From: Acinetobacter pseudolwoffii
GTDB lineage: Bacteria; Pseudomonadota; Gammaproteobacteria; Pseudomonadales; Moraxellaceae
Direction: 5' to 3'
DNA: 64,000 nt
Assembly: GCF_002803605.1 (NCBI RefSeq)
Contig: NZ_PHRG01000007.1
Location: 1 to 64,000, forward strand
The notes beneath the pieces were generated by a model. It searched no databases and was not told where the DNA came from. It saw only the letters and a list, made by a program, of their open reading frames with translations. Positions 9,270 through 18,147 of this stretch are shown here, piece by piece. The number at the start of each line of letters is the position of its first letter. Positions within the stretch are counted from its first letter, which is position 1. The position numbers and the translations under genes were made by a program.

Positions 9270-10309
9270 CGCTTATCCAGTGGCACCCAATCATTCACCC
9301 AAGCTGATTTCATATTCAGGCTGGCATCAGACGCAATTTTCTTACGAAGTGCATCCGCAGTCTCACGGTCTTTGGATGGCCCCACCATGATGCGTACACC
9401 TTTAGAAGTTGAGCTTTTGGTTACTTTGTAACCTTTGGCACGCAGTTTGGCTGCTACAGCATCTGCATTGGCCTCATTTGCGGCCAGTGCCACCTGCACC
9501 ATCCATTGCTTGTCCTCTTCACCTTCCAGTAACTTACGCGCCTGTTCAGCTTCTGCTTTCTTCTTGGCTTCTTCGGCAGCAGCCTTTTTCTTGGCTTCTT
9601 CAGCTTTACGCTTTTCGTCGGCTTTACGTTTTTCCTCAGCAGCTTTACGTTCAGCTTCTTTCTTTTCAGCAGCCTTACGCTCTTCCTCGGTTTTACGTTT
9701 TGCTTCAGCCGCCTTACGTTCTGCTTCGGCTTTTTGCTGTTGCTCTAACTTGCGTTTTTCTTCAGCAGCTTTGCTTTCAGCCGCTTTACGCTCTGCTTCT
9801 TTCTTGGCTGCATCAGTAGAACTATTGGCTTTTTGTTGTACCAGCTGCTGCTGGGCTAACTTTTTTTCTTGCACCGCTTTTTCTTCAGCCAGACGTTTCT
9901 GCTTGACCTGTTCGTCTTCAACCAGTTCTGGTGGAATATTATCGGAACTTTGCTGTCCCAGGCGGTGTGCATTCAGGGCAGCATATTCTTCAGCCGCTTT
10001 ACGCGCAGCATCTGCTTCAGCCTGCTGTTGCATCGCTAAAAATTCGGCCGCACGCGCCTCCTGTTCTGCAACCGCTTTTTCGCGATCACGGCGTTGCTGT
10101 TCAAGTAAACGCTTTTCTGTTTCGACATCGACCGTCAAAGAACCGAGCGAATGATTCACTGCATCCTTAGTTTCCACTTCCGCAACCTGTGCCGGTTTCT
10201 GCTGACGGTCCTGCTTGATTTCATCTTGACCTTTCAGGAGTAATGCTGCCAATAAAACACCACCACCGAGTAAAACAACACCGCCCATCCAGCGCTGTTT
10301 GTTATTCAT
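9266..10309 (-). CDS. SPOR-domain inner membrane protein (DedD-like)
   Basis: A 347-residue protein with a short cytoplasmic N-terminus, one membrane helix (MGGVVLLGGGVLLAALLL, about residues 8-25), a long Lys/Ala/Glu-rich periplasmic coil from about 120 to 265 of the TolA type, and a C-terminal SPOR domain (about 270-347, starting KQWMVQVALAANEANADAV). SPOR domains bind glycan strands stripped of stem peptides at the division site. The start is chosen because its ATG overlaps the folC stop as ATGA and has GGAAG seven bases upstream. Last gene of the trpA-accD-folC unit, the position dedD has in pseudomonads. The coil makes the opposite strand look falsely open. Confidence 0.9.
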   Translation of the reverse strand: MNNKQRWMGGVVLLGGGVLLAALLLKGQDEIKQDRQQKPAQVAEVETKDAVNHSLGSLTVDVETEKRLLEQQRRDREKAVAEQEARAAEFLAMQQQAEADAARKAAEEYAALNAHRLGQQSSDNIPPELVEDEQVKQKRLAEEKAVQEKKLAQQQLVQQKANSSTDAAKKEAERKAAESKAAEEKRKLEQQQKAEAERKAAEAKRKTEEERKAAEKKEAERKAAEEKRKADEKRKAEEAKKKAAAEEAKKKAEAEQARKLLEGEEDKQWMVQVALAANEANADAVAAKLRAKGYKVTKSSTSKGVRIMVGPSKDRETADALRKKIASDASLNMKSAWVNDWVPLDKR

Positions 10310-11589
10310 TGACATTCTTCCAAATACTCCCATACCGCTTCTAAGGTATGAAATGATCCACATACCAAAATCAGCTGATTATTATCTGTTTGATCCAGTG
10401 CTGATTTAAAAGCTAATTTCACATTGTCAAATTGTTCTACCGCCTCACCGCCTAGAGCTTCAGCCAAAACTGTGAGCTCTGCCGCACGTGGGACGGATAA
10501 TGGTGCAATTTTCCACAATTGAACCGTGTCTTTCAATAACTTGGTGACAGAATTTATATCTTTATCTGCCAACATTGAAAACACACAAACGATATTTTTA
10601 TAGTTTTGATTGTAATTTAAATAGTTTCGCAACTGTTTCAGCAGAAACTCGACCCCATGCGGATTATGTCCGGCATCAAAAATCACGGTTTTATTCTGGA
10701 TTTGACAGACTTCAAAACGTCCCGGCAACTTTGCCGTTTGAATCCCTTGTGCAATCGCCTGCTGACTGACGTTTAATCCGCTCAGCAGAATGGTAGCCAC
10801 AGCGGTAGAAATATTATCTAGCGCCAGTGAACCTGTTGGGAGTTTTAAGGTCGTACCTGAAGAAGCAAATGCCCAGCTTTGCCCATCTTCAAAGGCTTCA
10901 TAGAAATAATCACGATTCACCGCATATAGGGGCGCGTTGCATTGCTGAGTTTTATCTAAAATGGCTTGTGGAATCTGTTGCTGTCCACCAAACACCACCG
11001 GAATATTCGGCCGGATAATTCCGGCTTTTTCAAAGGCAATTTTCTCGATGCTATCACCGAGCCAATCGGTATGATCCAGACCAATATTGGTAATCACTGC
11101 TACATCCGGATTAACCACATTGACCACATCCAGACGACCGCCCAGACCGACTTCCAGCACCCAGACATCACATAACTGATCTTTAAAAATCACAAAAGCG
11201 GCCAAAGTGGTCGCTTCAAAGAAAGACAGGCTCAAATCACATTCGCGACGAGCCTGGTCCACCTGAACAAAAGCATCCACCAACAACTGATCTTCAACTT
11301 CAATGCCGCGCAATTTTACCCGCTCATTGAAACGGTACACGTGTGGAGATTGATACAGCCCGACCTTGAAGCCTTGTGCATTCAAAATCGCAGCCAGTGT
11401 GGTGGTGGTTGACCCCTTACCATTGGTTCCAGCCACCGTCAGCACTTTGGCCGCCGGACGTGTCACACCGAGCTTTTCAGCCACCGGAATAACCCGTTCC
11501 AGACCTAAATCAATACCCGTAACGTGAACATGGCTCCAATAATCGAGCCATGTACTTAAAGAATCTGTTGCTAGCGGTGCTGTGTTCAA
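10306..11589 (-). CDS. folC: Bifunctional folylpolyglutamate synthase / dihydrofolate synthase
   Basis: Adds glutamate to dihydropteroate and then to reduced folates, with ATP, in the cytoplasm. The protein has 427 residues. The Mur-ligase ATP loop TVAGTNGKGSTT is near residue 52. NIGLDHTDWLG follows near 165, and the C-terminal domain has FDAGHNPHG near 305. Translation starts at TTG, overlapping the accD stop as TTGA. No ATG exists near the N-terminus of the conserved region, so the unusual start seems real. Coupled translation with accD upstream and the SPOR gene downstream (ATGA overlap) is likely. Confidence 0.95.
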   Translation of the reverse strand: MNTAPLATDSLSTWLDYWSHVHVTGIDLGLERVIPVAEKLGVTRPAAKVLTVAGTNGKGSTTTTLAAILNAQGFKVGLYQSPHVYRFNERVKLRGIEVEDQLLVDAFVQVDQARRECDLSLSFFEATTLAAFVIFKDQLCDVWVLEVGLGGRLDVVNVVNPDVAVITNIGLDHTDWLGDSIEKIAFEKAGIIRPNIPVVFGGQQQIPQAILDKTQQCNAPLYAVNRDYFYEAFEDGQSWAFASSGTTLKLPTGSLALDNISTAVATILLSGLNVSQQAIAQGIQTAKLPGRFEVCQIQNKTVIFDAGHNPHGVEFLLKQLRNYLNYNQNYKNIVCVFSMLADKDINSVTKLLKDTVQLWKIAPLSVPRAAELTVLAEALGGEAVEQFDNVKLAFKSALDQTDNNQLILVCGSFHTLEAVWEYLEECQ

Positions 11590-12482
11590 TGCAGGTTCAT
11601 CAATTTCGTAACAATACGGTAAACTGTATCACGTAATGCGTGACGGTGAACAATCTGATCGATTACCCCATGATCAAGCAAATATTCCGCGCGCTGGAAC
11701 GGTTCTTCCAGTTTTTCACGGACAGTTTGTTCGATCACTCGTTTACCGGCAAAGCCAATCATCGCCTTCGGTTCAGCCAGATGTACATCACCCAGCATCG
11801 CCAATGATGCAGTGACACCACCGTATACCGGATGCGTCAATACCACCACATAAGGCAGGCCTGCTTCTTTTAAACGCTGGATAGCAGCCGAAGTACGTGC
11901 CATTTGCATCAAGGACAACATGCCTTCCTGCATACGTGCACCGCCTGAAGCAGCAAAGCAGATCAAGGGCTGACGGGCTTCAATCGCACGCTCTGCCGCC
12001 TGAACAAAACGGTCACCGACCACTGTCCCCATAGAGCCGCCCATGAAATCGAATTCAAATGCACAGGCAATCATTGGGACATCTTTTAGCAGGCCTTGAA
12101 TCACGACCAACGCTTCGGTTTCGCCGGTTTTCTTTTGCGCTTCTGCCATACGCTCTGGATAAGCTTTGCTATCGACAAACTTTAACGGATCTTTAGCCTT
12201 AAACTCCTGACCCAGTTCAGTCTGTACCTGGTCAAAGAACCAGTTCAGGCGATCACGGGCTTTCATGCGTAAATGCTCATCACACTGCGGACAAACATAG
12301 GCATTGAATGACATCGCGGTACGGGTCACCAAAGCATGACATTCAGGACACTCGACCGTAGGCTCGGTAAATGTCGCTTTGTAGATCGTTTGCTCATCAG
12401 GTACATGAATGCCTGGAACAATGCGTTCCGTCCATGGGGTCGATGGGCTCAGAATTTTGCCTGATTTCACGGGTTGACTCAT
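11586..12482 (-). CDS. accD: Acetyl-CoA carboxylase carboxyltransferase subunit beta
   Basis: Pairs with AccA to transfer carboxyl from carboxybiotin to acetyl-CoA, the first step of fatty acid synthesis. The protein has 298 residues. The N-terminal zinc ribbon is visible as CPEC (C45, C48) and CPQC (C64, C67). The carboxyltransferase core has GGSMGTVVGDRFV, the oxyanion-type SGGARMQEG and GGVTASLAMLGD. I choose the ATG one base after the trpA stop, giving MSQPVKSGKILSPSTPW. A second ATG four codons earlier lies inside trpA and has a poorer site. Middle of the trpA-accD-folC-SPOR unit; accA is not in the window. Confidence 0.96.
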   Translation of the reverse strand: MSQPVKSGKILSPSTPWTERIVPGIHVPDEQTIYKATFTEPTVECPECHALVTRTAMSFNAYVCPQCDEHLRMKARDRLNWFFDQVQTELGQEFKAKDPLKFVDSKAYPERMAEAQKKTGETEALVVIQGLLKDVPMIACAFEFDFMGGSMGTVVGDRFVQAAERAIEARQPLICFAASGGARMQEGMLSLMQMARTSAAIQRLKEAGLPYVVVLTHPVYGGVTASLAMLGDVHLAEPKAMIGFAGKRVIEQTVREKLEEPFQRAEYLLDHGVIDQIVHRHALRDTVYRIVTKLMNLH

Positions 12483-12483
12483 A

Positions 12484-13284
12484 CTATAACTCATCGAGCG
12501 CTGCTCGAAGCTCCTTGACTTTATTCACCGTCGCAATAACGGCTTGTTCTGGTGCAAGCGTTGCAAACTGCTTTACAAACGCACTTCCCACAATAACTGC
12601 ATCGGCAGCAACACCCATCGCTTTCGCAGATGCAGCATCGCTGATACCGAAACCTACGCCTACAGGAACATCAGTCACAGCTTTAATCTTTTGAATGCGG
12701 GCAGCGGCTTCAGAGACATCTAAAGTTGCTGCACCGGTCACGCCTTTCAAGGATACATAGTAGATAAAGCCAGTGGCCTGTTTCGCTACGTGTTGAATAC
12801 GTGCATCGGTTGAAGTGGGTGCCAGCAGGAAAATCTGATCCATGTCATATTTTTCCAGTACTTCACCCAGACTTTGTGCTTCCTCTGGCGGTAAGTCCAC
12901 CAGCAGCACGCCATCTACTCCACATTCGTAAGCATAAGCCACAAACTTTTCATAGCCAATCACTTCGACCGGATTCAGATAACCCATCAGCACCACAGGT
13001 GTTTCGCGATCTTTCAAGCGAAATTCTTTCACCATGTGCAGTGCGTCCAAAGTATTGGTTCCGCCTGCCAGCGCACGTTCAGCCGCTAAAGCAATTACGG
13101 GACCATCTGCCATCGGGTCGGAGAAAGGAAGACCCAGCTCAATCACATCGACACCCGCCTCTACCATTGCATGGAGCAAAGGTACAGTGACCTCTGGATG
13201 CGGATCACCAGCCATCACATAAGAAACTAAAGCTTTACGCTGTTGAGATTTAAGTTGTTCAAATCGTGTGGCTAAACGTGACAT
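12484..13284 (-). CDS. trpA: Tryptophan synthase alpha subunit
   Basis: Cleaves indole-3-glycerol phosphate to indole and glyceraldehyde 3-phosphate, passing indole to TrpB. The protein has 266 residues and is a complete TIM barrel. The catalytic pair is visible: Glu in VDVIELGLPFSDPMADGP (near 50) and Asp in the same segment (near 61). The phosphate-binding end GVGFGISDA lies near 213. It is first in its transcription unit, with GGAAAG upstream of the ATG. trpB and trpF, often next to trpA, are absent from both sides. Confidence 0.97.
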   Translation of the reverse strand: MSRLATRFEQLKSQQRKALVSYVMAGDPHPEVTVPLLHAMVEAGVDVIELGLPFSDPMADGPVIALAAERALAGGTNTLDALHMVKEFRLKDRETPVVLMGYLNPVEVIGYEKFVAYAYECGVDGVLLVDLPPEEAQSLGEVLEKYDMDQIFLLAPTSTDARIQHVAKQATGFIYYVSLKGVTGAATLDVSEAAARIQKIKAVTDVPVGVGFGISDAASAKAMGVAADAVIVGSAFVKQFATLAPEQAVIATVNKVKELRAALDEL

Positions 13285-13649
13285 AGGGCTGAGCTTTCCT
13301 TAACGTGTTTCAAACTTGAGGCATTGACTATGTAAAAATACAAGACGTCGCATTGTAACGCTATTTTTTGTCCAATGAACAGTCTGCGATACCGACCTCG
13401 AGTATTTCATTTCCTGTACGAAGATTTCAAAACAATTCGGAAGGGTCTATTTACGATTATTTTGATTTTTTTCACAATGATCAAAGATGCCTAATTTTGC
13501 TATTAGCCAAAATCCTGAATATTTAGATAAACTTATTTTTATCATGCAAAAATTAATAAAAATGCAGATGTTAGCGCATTCATTTAAAGTTTTCTGAAAT
13601 TGCAAAACCTGCTTTATACTAGTCCTATTCTCTTACTTTTTTATCTCCT
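13285..13649. other. Divergent intergenic region trpA / nhaC-type gene
   Basis: About 365 A/T-rich bases without a gene. It must carry both divergent promoters. TATACT near 13614 could serve as the -10 of the rightward gene, but no good -35 is spaced from it. I see no leader peptide rich in Trp codons or attenuator for trpA. Confidence 0.5.
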
Positions 13650-14984
13650 ATGCAGACTGATTCTGAGGCTACAGTGCAGGCACGCGCCATTGCACTGCTG
13701 CCGCTTATTGTATTTTTAACCCTATTTTTGGGTAGCGGGATCTATCATTCCCTGATTGGAACCGAATTTGCGTTCTATCAGGTGAAAGCGCCTGTTGCTG
13801 CCCTGCCTGCGATTATTTTGGCTGCATTGGTGTATCGCGGCAAACTCAATCAGGGCATTGAAGCCTTTCTAAAAGGGGCCAGTCATCCGAACTTAATTTT
13901 GATGTTTATGGTGTTTATGCTGGCCGGTGCCTTTGCCAGTGTCAGCAGTGCGATTGGCAGTGTGGATGCCACGGTACAACTGGGCCTGTCGATTATTCCG
14001 CCTGAATTTATCTTGCCGATGCTGTTTATCATCTCGGCATTTATTGCCACGGCGATGGGCACCTCCATGGGCACCATTGCAGCTTGTGCCCCGATTGCCT
14101 TTGGTTTTACCCAGGTCACCGATATTAATGTGATCTACGCCATTGGTGCAGTCGTAGGCGGTGCCATGTTCGGTGACAACCTTTCCATGATTTCAGATAC
14201 CACCATTGCAGCCACCACCAGCCAGCGGGTGCAATTACGTGACAAGTTTAAAGTCAATGTCTGGATTGCTGTACCGGCCTCTATCAGCACCATTGTGATT
14301 TATATTTTAAGTACAGGCAGCTCCAGCCCCGTAGAATATAAAGATTTTAACTGGTTACTGGTCTTACCTTATATTGCGGTCTTTGTTTTGGCTTTTAGTC
14401 GCCTGCATGTCCTCGCAGTACTGACCATTGGTGTTTTGCTTTCGGGTCTGTTCGGTCTGTTTGCGACGCCTAAATTTAACCTGCTCAAGCTGAATACTTC
14501 GATTTATGACGGCTTTGTCGGCATGTTTGAAGTGGCATTACTGTCCATGTTTCTGGGGGGTCTGTCAGCGATCATGCAACGTGAAGGTGGTTTACGCTGG
14601 CTAATCGAGCGCATTTATAGCCTGACCCGTCTGTTTAAAGTTGGGCAGCAAAGGGCCGGCGAAATCGGGATCAGCTTTCTGGTGGTATTTTCAAATATCT
14701 TTGTGGCCAATAATACCGTCGCAATTATTCTGTCGGGTGATATGGCACGTGAAGTCGCCAAAGAATACGGCGTGGATCCCAAGCGTTCTGCAGCACTGAT
14801 GGATATTTTCTCCTGCGTGGTACAAGGTCTGATTCCTTATGGTGCACAGTTGCTCCTCGCCTGCTCGATTGCAAAAATCTCACCGGTTGAACTGATTGGC
14901 GGCTTGTACTATTGCTGGATTCTGGCCATCTTCGCAATTGCTGCGATTGCGTTGAGATTCCCCAACCTTAAAGCAACCGCTTAA
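13650..14984 (+). CDS. NhaC-family Na+/H+ antiporter-like transporter
   Basis: An integral membrane protein of 444 residues with about eleven hydrophobic helices. The family signature region is clear: ATAMGTSMGTIAACAPIAFG near 130-150, then VGGAMFGDNLSMISDTTIAA near 168-188, and a second conserved half with SNIFVANNTVAIILSGDMA near 350. NhaC proteins exchange sodium or an organic acid for protons. Sub-family and substrate cannot be told from sequence. No clear Shine-Dalgarno precedes the ATG. It is monocistronic and ends at a shared terminator with the convergent AraC gene. Confidence 0.88.
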   Translation: MQTDSEATVQARAIALLPLIVFLTLFLGSGIYHSLIGTEFAFYQVKAPVAALPAIILAALVYRGKLNQGIEAFLKGASHPNLILMFMVFMLAGAFASVSSAIGSVDATVQLGLSIIPPEFILPMLFIISAFIATAMGTSMGTIAACAPIAFGFTQVTDINVIYAIGAVVGGAMFGDNLSMISDTTIAATTSQRVQLRDKFKVNVWIAVPASISTIVIYILSTGSSSPVEYKDFNWLLVLPYIAVFVLAFSRLHVLAVLTIGVLLSGLFGLFATPKFNLLKLNTSIYDGFVGMFEVALLSMFLGGLSAIMQREGGLRWLIERIYSLTRLFKVGQQRAGEIGISFLVVFSNIFVANNTVAIILSGDMAREVAKEYGVDPKRSAALMDIFSCVVQGLIPYGAQLLLACSIAKISPVELIGGLYYCWILAIFAIAAIALRFPNLKATA

Positions 14985-15004
14985 TCTCTGTATCATCCTC
15001 ACAT

Positions 15005-15035
15005 CAAAAAGCGATCTGATTGGGTCGCTTTTTTA
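15005..15035. terminator. Bidirectional terminator
   Basis: AAAAAGCGA and TCGCTTTTTT form a perfect stem around a nine-base loop, with A-run and T-run flanks so it can serve both strands. It sits between the antiporter gene and the AraC gene, overlapping the latter's stop. Confidence 0.85.
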
Positions 15036-16070
15036 TTGCTGTGCATGCTTTAACTGTTTCTTGCGCTGGAACAAAGTCTGTCCGGTGGCTGCTTTATAGG
15101 CGCGGGCCAAGGCCGACTGGTCGGAATAATCCAGCGCTTCAGCAATCTCGCTCAGACTAAGCCCCTGCTGTAACAAAATCTCACAGCGTTTGATGCGCTG
15201 CTGTTGCAGCAGTTTTTTAAATGAGGTGCCATGGGTGCTGAACAAGCGCTGCAAGCTTCGGGTCGACATCCACAACTGACGGGCAAGCTGCTCAATTTTG
15301 ATCGCCTGTTGCCTGGTTCGCAACTGTTCGGCAATGATTTGCTGTGCTTGCTGCAAGGTATTTTCAACAGGTACTTTTGCTGCAATCGCCTGTTCCGCCT
15401 GAAGAGTCAGCAACTGCAATAATATGGGGTCAGCATGCTCAGACCCATGAGCTAACCCCTGTACATCCAGTTCCAGAGCATAATAATCTTGAGAAAACTG
15501 AACCTCACAGGCAAAGAATTTTTGATAATGCATTTGTGCCATTTCAGCTGCATGAGCCAGTCGTACACAACGCAATAAAAGTGGCTGCTCTTGCAAAATA
15601 ACCCGTCCCAGTTGCACCATTGCTGCCATGGTGAGCTCATTTAACAAATTATATTTTTCATCTAAATAGCCCCAATAGAGTTCCATACTGTGTTCATGCT
15701 GCTTCAACTGTAAAGGCACGAATTCACTGCCATCAATCACCAGCCGCTGAAAGCGCATGCTATAGCCGATCATTTCCGCGACACTACTGCTACGTGAAAC
15801 CATATAACCCAGTACACCAAAATGCTCAGGACGAATGACCTGCACGATTTCAAAAATCAGCTGCGGACAGTTCAGATGTTGCCGAGTAGTTAAAATAATA
15901 TGATTCAACAATTCCAAAGGTACTTGTGTATCAAAAGGCTGATCGATGAGGGTCACAAGCGAGTCACGCACATCTTGCAGAAAGTCGGCAGTTAAGGGTT
16001 CAATCCCCACATCACGCAAATAAGTCGCCCAGAGCTGAAGATAACCATTGGATATTTTTATGTCTTGCAT
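15033..16070 (-). CDS. AraC-family transcriptional regulator
   Basis: The protein has 345 residues. Residues about 20-200 resemble the arabinose-binding-like domain found in the OruR/ArgR-type AraC subgroup. The C-terminal AraC DNA-binding domain (about 245-335) has both helix-turn-helix motifs, including LARQLWMSTRSLQRLF and EIAEALDYSDQSALARAYKAATG. The gene is divergent from the predicted metal-dependent hydrolase, with 142 bases between the two start codons. That gap carries three phased TTGGC-type repeats, so the hydrolase gene is the likely target. The effector is unknown; in relatives this type often controls a neighbouring lipid or fatty-acid gene. Confidence 0.9.
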   Translation of the reverse strand: MQDIKISNGYLQLWATYLRDVGIEPLTADFLQDVRDSLVTLIDQPFDTQVPLELLNHIILTTRQHLNCPQLIFEIVQVIRPEHFGVLGYMVSRSSSVAEMIGYSMRFQRLVIDGSEFVPLQLKQHEHSMELYWGYLDEKYNLLNELTMAAMVQLGRVILQEQPLLLRCVRLAHAAEMAQMHYQKFFACEVQFSQDYYALELDVQGLAHGSEHADPILLQLLTLQAEQAIAAKVPVENTLQQAQQIIAEQLRTRQQAIKIEQLARQLWMSTRSLQRLFSTHGTSFKKLLQQQRIKRCEILLQQGLSLSEIAEALDYSDQSALARAYKAATGQTLFQRKKQLKHAQQ

Positions 16071-16116
16071 GTGCGATTCTCGCTGGCAGCTCTAATCTGA
16101 CCAGTTTTATTTTCAT

Positions 16117-16179
16117 TTGGCATAAAATGTATAAAAATTGGCAAGCTCTGTCAAAACAATGGCGAGATTCGCCGACATA
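16117..16179 (+). promoter_or_regulatory. Triple 21-bp direct repeat, probable AraC-family operator
   Basis: TTGGCATA (16117), TTGGCAAG (16138) and ATGGCGAG (16159) start exactly 21 bp apart, two turns of B-DNA. The first two also share TGT at the same offset (TTGGCA-N5-TGT). The last repeat lies where the -35 region of the hydrolase promoter would be. Same-face direct repeats next to a -35 box are the usual AraC-family activator arrangement. The link to the adjacent regulator is inferred from position. Confidence 0.6.
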
Positions 16180-16212
16180 CTGTCAGCATCGTCACAAAAA
16201 AGAATCTACAAG

Positions 16213-17091
16213 ATGAACGCCATATTAAAATCCGCCCTACAGCCTGTGGTTCGCACCCAACTTGATTTTAAACTGGATGAAATTCCACGTTACTGGTTCG
16301 GCGGCGATCCCTTTATGACACGCATGTTCGATGCCCTGAGCCTGACCTTTCCAGACGGCGAGCGCTATTTTATTCAGAGTGTCCGCCTGTTCCGCGATCA
16401 GATCCAGGACCCGGAGCTGCAACAACGTGTCGCGGATTTTATCAGCCAGGAAGCCCAGCACGGCATCGCGCATGACAAAATGAATCAGTTGATGCGCGAG
16501 CAAGGCATGCCTGTAGACCAATTTATTGAACGTTTAAATAAAATTTTCAATTATGATCTGAAGCACCGCTCACCCCAGTTTAATATTGCCATTACCGCTG
16601 CGGCAGAGCATTTAACGGCGCTTATGGCAGAAACTTTTTATGGACAAAAACAGACCCTGAAAGATGCCCATCCTTTTGTACGGGCATTATTGGCCTGGCA
16701 TGCCATTGAGGAAATGGAACACCGCGATGTAGCTTTTGATGTGATGAAAAATGTGGCTAAAACCCCAGAATTTACCCGTCGAGCCACCTTAGTCAGCACG
16801 ACCATTTTAATGTTTAGTTTTACCGTCTACCGTGCCAATGTCATGCTGAAACATGATGGCTTTAGCCTCTTGCAACGCTTGCAGATGAATATCAAGAGCT
16901 TACCCTGGTTTTTTGGCCCAAATGGCACATTGACCCGAATGGGCAAACAGTATCGAGACTGGTTTAAAAAAGACTTTCATCCGAGTCAGCACCCAGTGAT
17001 TGCCCAATACGAGGTCTGGATCAACACCCTAAATGAAACCGGCGATCCGATTCAAGCCGGTGAAGCCTTCTGGCAGGCCGCGAAAGACTAA
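16213..17091 (+). CDS. Predicted metal-dependent hydrolase (PF10118 type)
   Basis: The protein has 292 residues with the chosen ATG (MNAILKSALQPVVR). It belongs to the bacterial family annotated as predicted metal-dependent hydrolases. The helical core resembles di-iron enzymes: several E-x2-H motifs line up, EAQHG near 106, AAEHLTALMAE near 160 and WHAIEEMEHRDVAFDV near 192. There is no signal peptide, but VSTTILMFSFTVYRANVML is a membrane-associated hydrophobic helix. Translated sequence upstream of this ATG is not conserved-looking. It is divergent from and probably controlled by the AraC gene. The substrate is unknown; hydrolase is a family label, not shown here. Confidence 0.8.
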   Translation: MNAILKSALQPVVRTQLDFKLDEIPRYWFGGDPFMTRMFDALSLTFPDGERYFIQSVRLFRDQIQDPELQQRVADFISQEAQHGIAHDKMNQLMREQGMPVDQFIERLNKIFNYDLKHRSPQFNIAITAAAEHLTALMAETFYGQKQTLKDAHPFVRALLAWHAIEEMEHRDVAFDVMKNVAKTPEFTRRATLVSTTILMFSFTVYRANVMLKHDGFSLLQRLQMNIKSLPWFFGPNGTLTRMGKQYRDWFKKDFHPSQHPVIAQYEVWINTLNETGDPIQAGEAFWQAAKD

Positions 17092-17106
17092 ACGTGAGCA
17101 TCGCTT

Positions 17107-17147
17107 AAATCAAAAAACCTTCATTAACTTGAAGGCTTTTTGATTTA
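17107..17147. terminator. Bidirectional terminator
   Basis: A long near-perfect inverted repeat: AAATCAAAAA-CCTTCA and TGAAGG-TTTTTGATTT around a TTAAC loop. It separates two convergent genes and has both an A-run and a T-run. Confidence 0.85.
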
Positions 17148-17154
17148 AGATGAT

Positions 17155-18147
17155 TTACCATTTGGCATAATGCTGCTCAAGCAAGGCATATTCATTCAGT
17201 AAAATAATTTCCTGATCATCCTGCTGAATGGTGCCACAGACTTTGGCCTGCCACTGGCTAAACTGGCTGCCGACCAGACGCAAATTCAGATTTTCATAAC
17301 GTCGCCAGCCTGTGCTTACAGTCAGATTTAGCTTTTCATCTAGCGATTGAATCGTCCATTGAGTTTCGGATTCCTGCTGAAAGAGCACATCAGCCAATGG
17401 ATAAATTTTTCCGTTGATCCATAAACAGTTTTCATTACCAAAGCTTTCGTTAACACCGGATGCTAAATTAATTCCAATCCGCTGATTGGTCGCATCCCAA
17501 AAGTTACACGACAACCAAAACCAGGCAGTTTCTGGACGTAAAAAGCCACAGGTGTCATCCAGCAAGGCAAAAGTTCGTTCGTTAAATTGAATCTTTTGTT
17601 TTTGTTTATTTAAAAAATAGCCTTCGCAACCTAAGGTCGTGAGCTTTTGCGTATAAGTCCAACCATTAATACCAGTTGGGCTACACATACTTAAAGGATC
17701 GGTTCCTGCACAAAAGATTCGTGCACTGAGCTGAATTTCGCCGTATTTACTGACATTGATATAGCGCACACCGTTGGCATGCTGAATATCGACCTGAAAA
17801 GGCGATTTATGAAAATAACTGTGATTGAATAATGGTTGTTCATCCAGCACAGTATGGCGAGACAGGAGATTAATCGCATTCCATTCCAGAACGTCATTGG
17901 TCATATGGTTGTAGACATAGACAAAACTGTGCCCTGCCCATGCAATATCGGCAATCGCCAGCCCAATGGTATAATGTTCGTGCTGAATACTACAAAATTT
18001 GAATTTCTTATATTTTAGATGCTTACGCCAGCCTGACAGCACCTGACCATAAGGGTTCTTGTATTGATATGCCTGATAGTCAATACTTTTTGGAAGTTCC
18101 TTGAAACGTCCATAGTGCGGTTGTCCATTTGCCTGAATTAAATCCAT
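17155..18147 (-). CDS. DUF2804 family protein
   Basis: The protein has 330 residues with no signal peptide and no membrane helix. It matches the DUF2804 family in length and in aromatic-rich beta segments (KFKFCSIQHEHYTIGLAIAD, GRF near the N-terminus, ETAWFWLSCNFWDATNQRIGINLASGVNES in the C-terminal half). The repeated beta strands suggest a lipocalin-like or hydroxyneurosporene-synthase-like fold, but no enzymatic residues are known to me. GGA precedes the ATG. It stands alone, convergent with the hydrolase gene. The family call is firm; the function is unknown. Confidence 0.8.
   Translation of the reverse strand: MDLIQANGQPHYGRFKELPKSIDYQAYQYKNPYGQVLSGWRKHLKYKKFKFCSIQHEHYTIGLAIADIAWAGHSFVYVYNHMTNDVLEWNAINLLSRHTVLDEQPLFNHSYFHKSPFQVDIQHANGVRYINVSKYGEIQLSARIFCAGTDPLSMCSPTGINGWTYTQKLTTLGCEGYFLNKQKQKIQFNERTFALLDDTCGFLRPETAWFWLSCNFWDATNQRIGINLASGVNESFGNENCLWINGKIYPLADVLFQQESETQWTIQSLDEKLNLTVSTGWRRYENLNLRLVGSQFSQWQAKVCGTIQQDDQEIILLNEYALLEQHYAKW

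Noticed and set aside
9435..10154. A long open frame of 239 codons on the plus strand, rich in Ser and Ala
   Set aside because: It is the antisense of the Lys/Ala/Glu coil of the SPOR protein; the low-complexity codons (AAG, GCT, GAA) lack stops when read backwards. No ribosome site or family match.
13285..13649. A Trp leader peptide and attenuator for trpA
   Set aside because: I found no short frame with adjacent Trp codons and no alternating hairpins before trpA.
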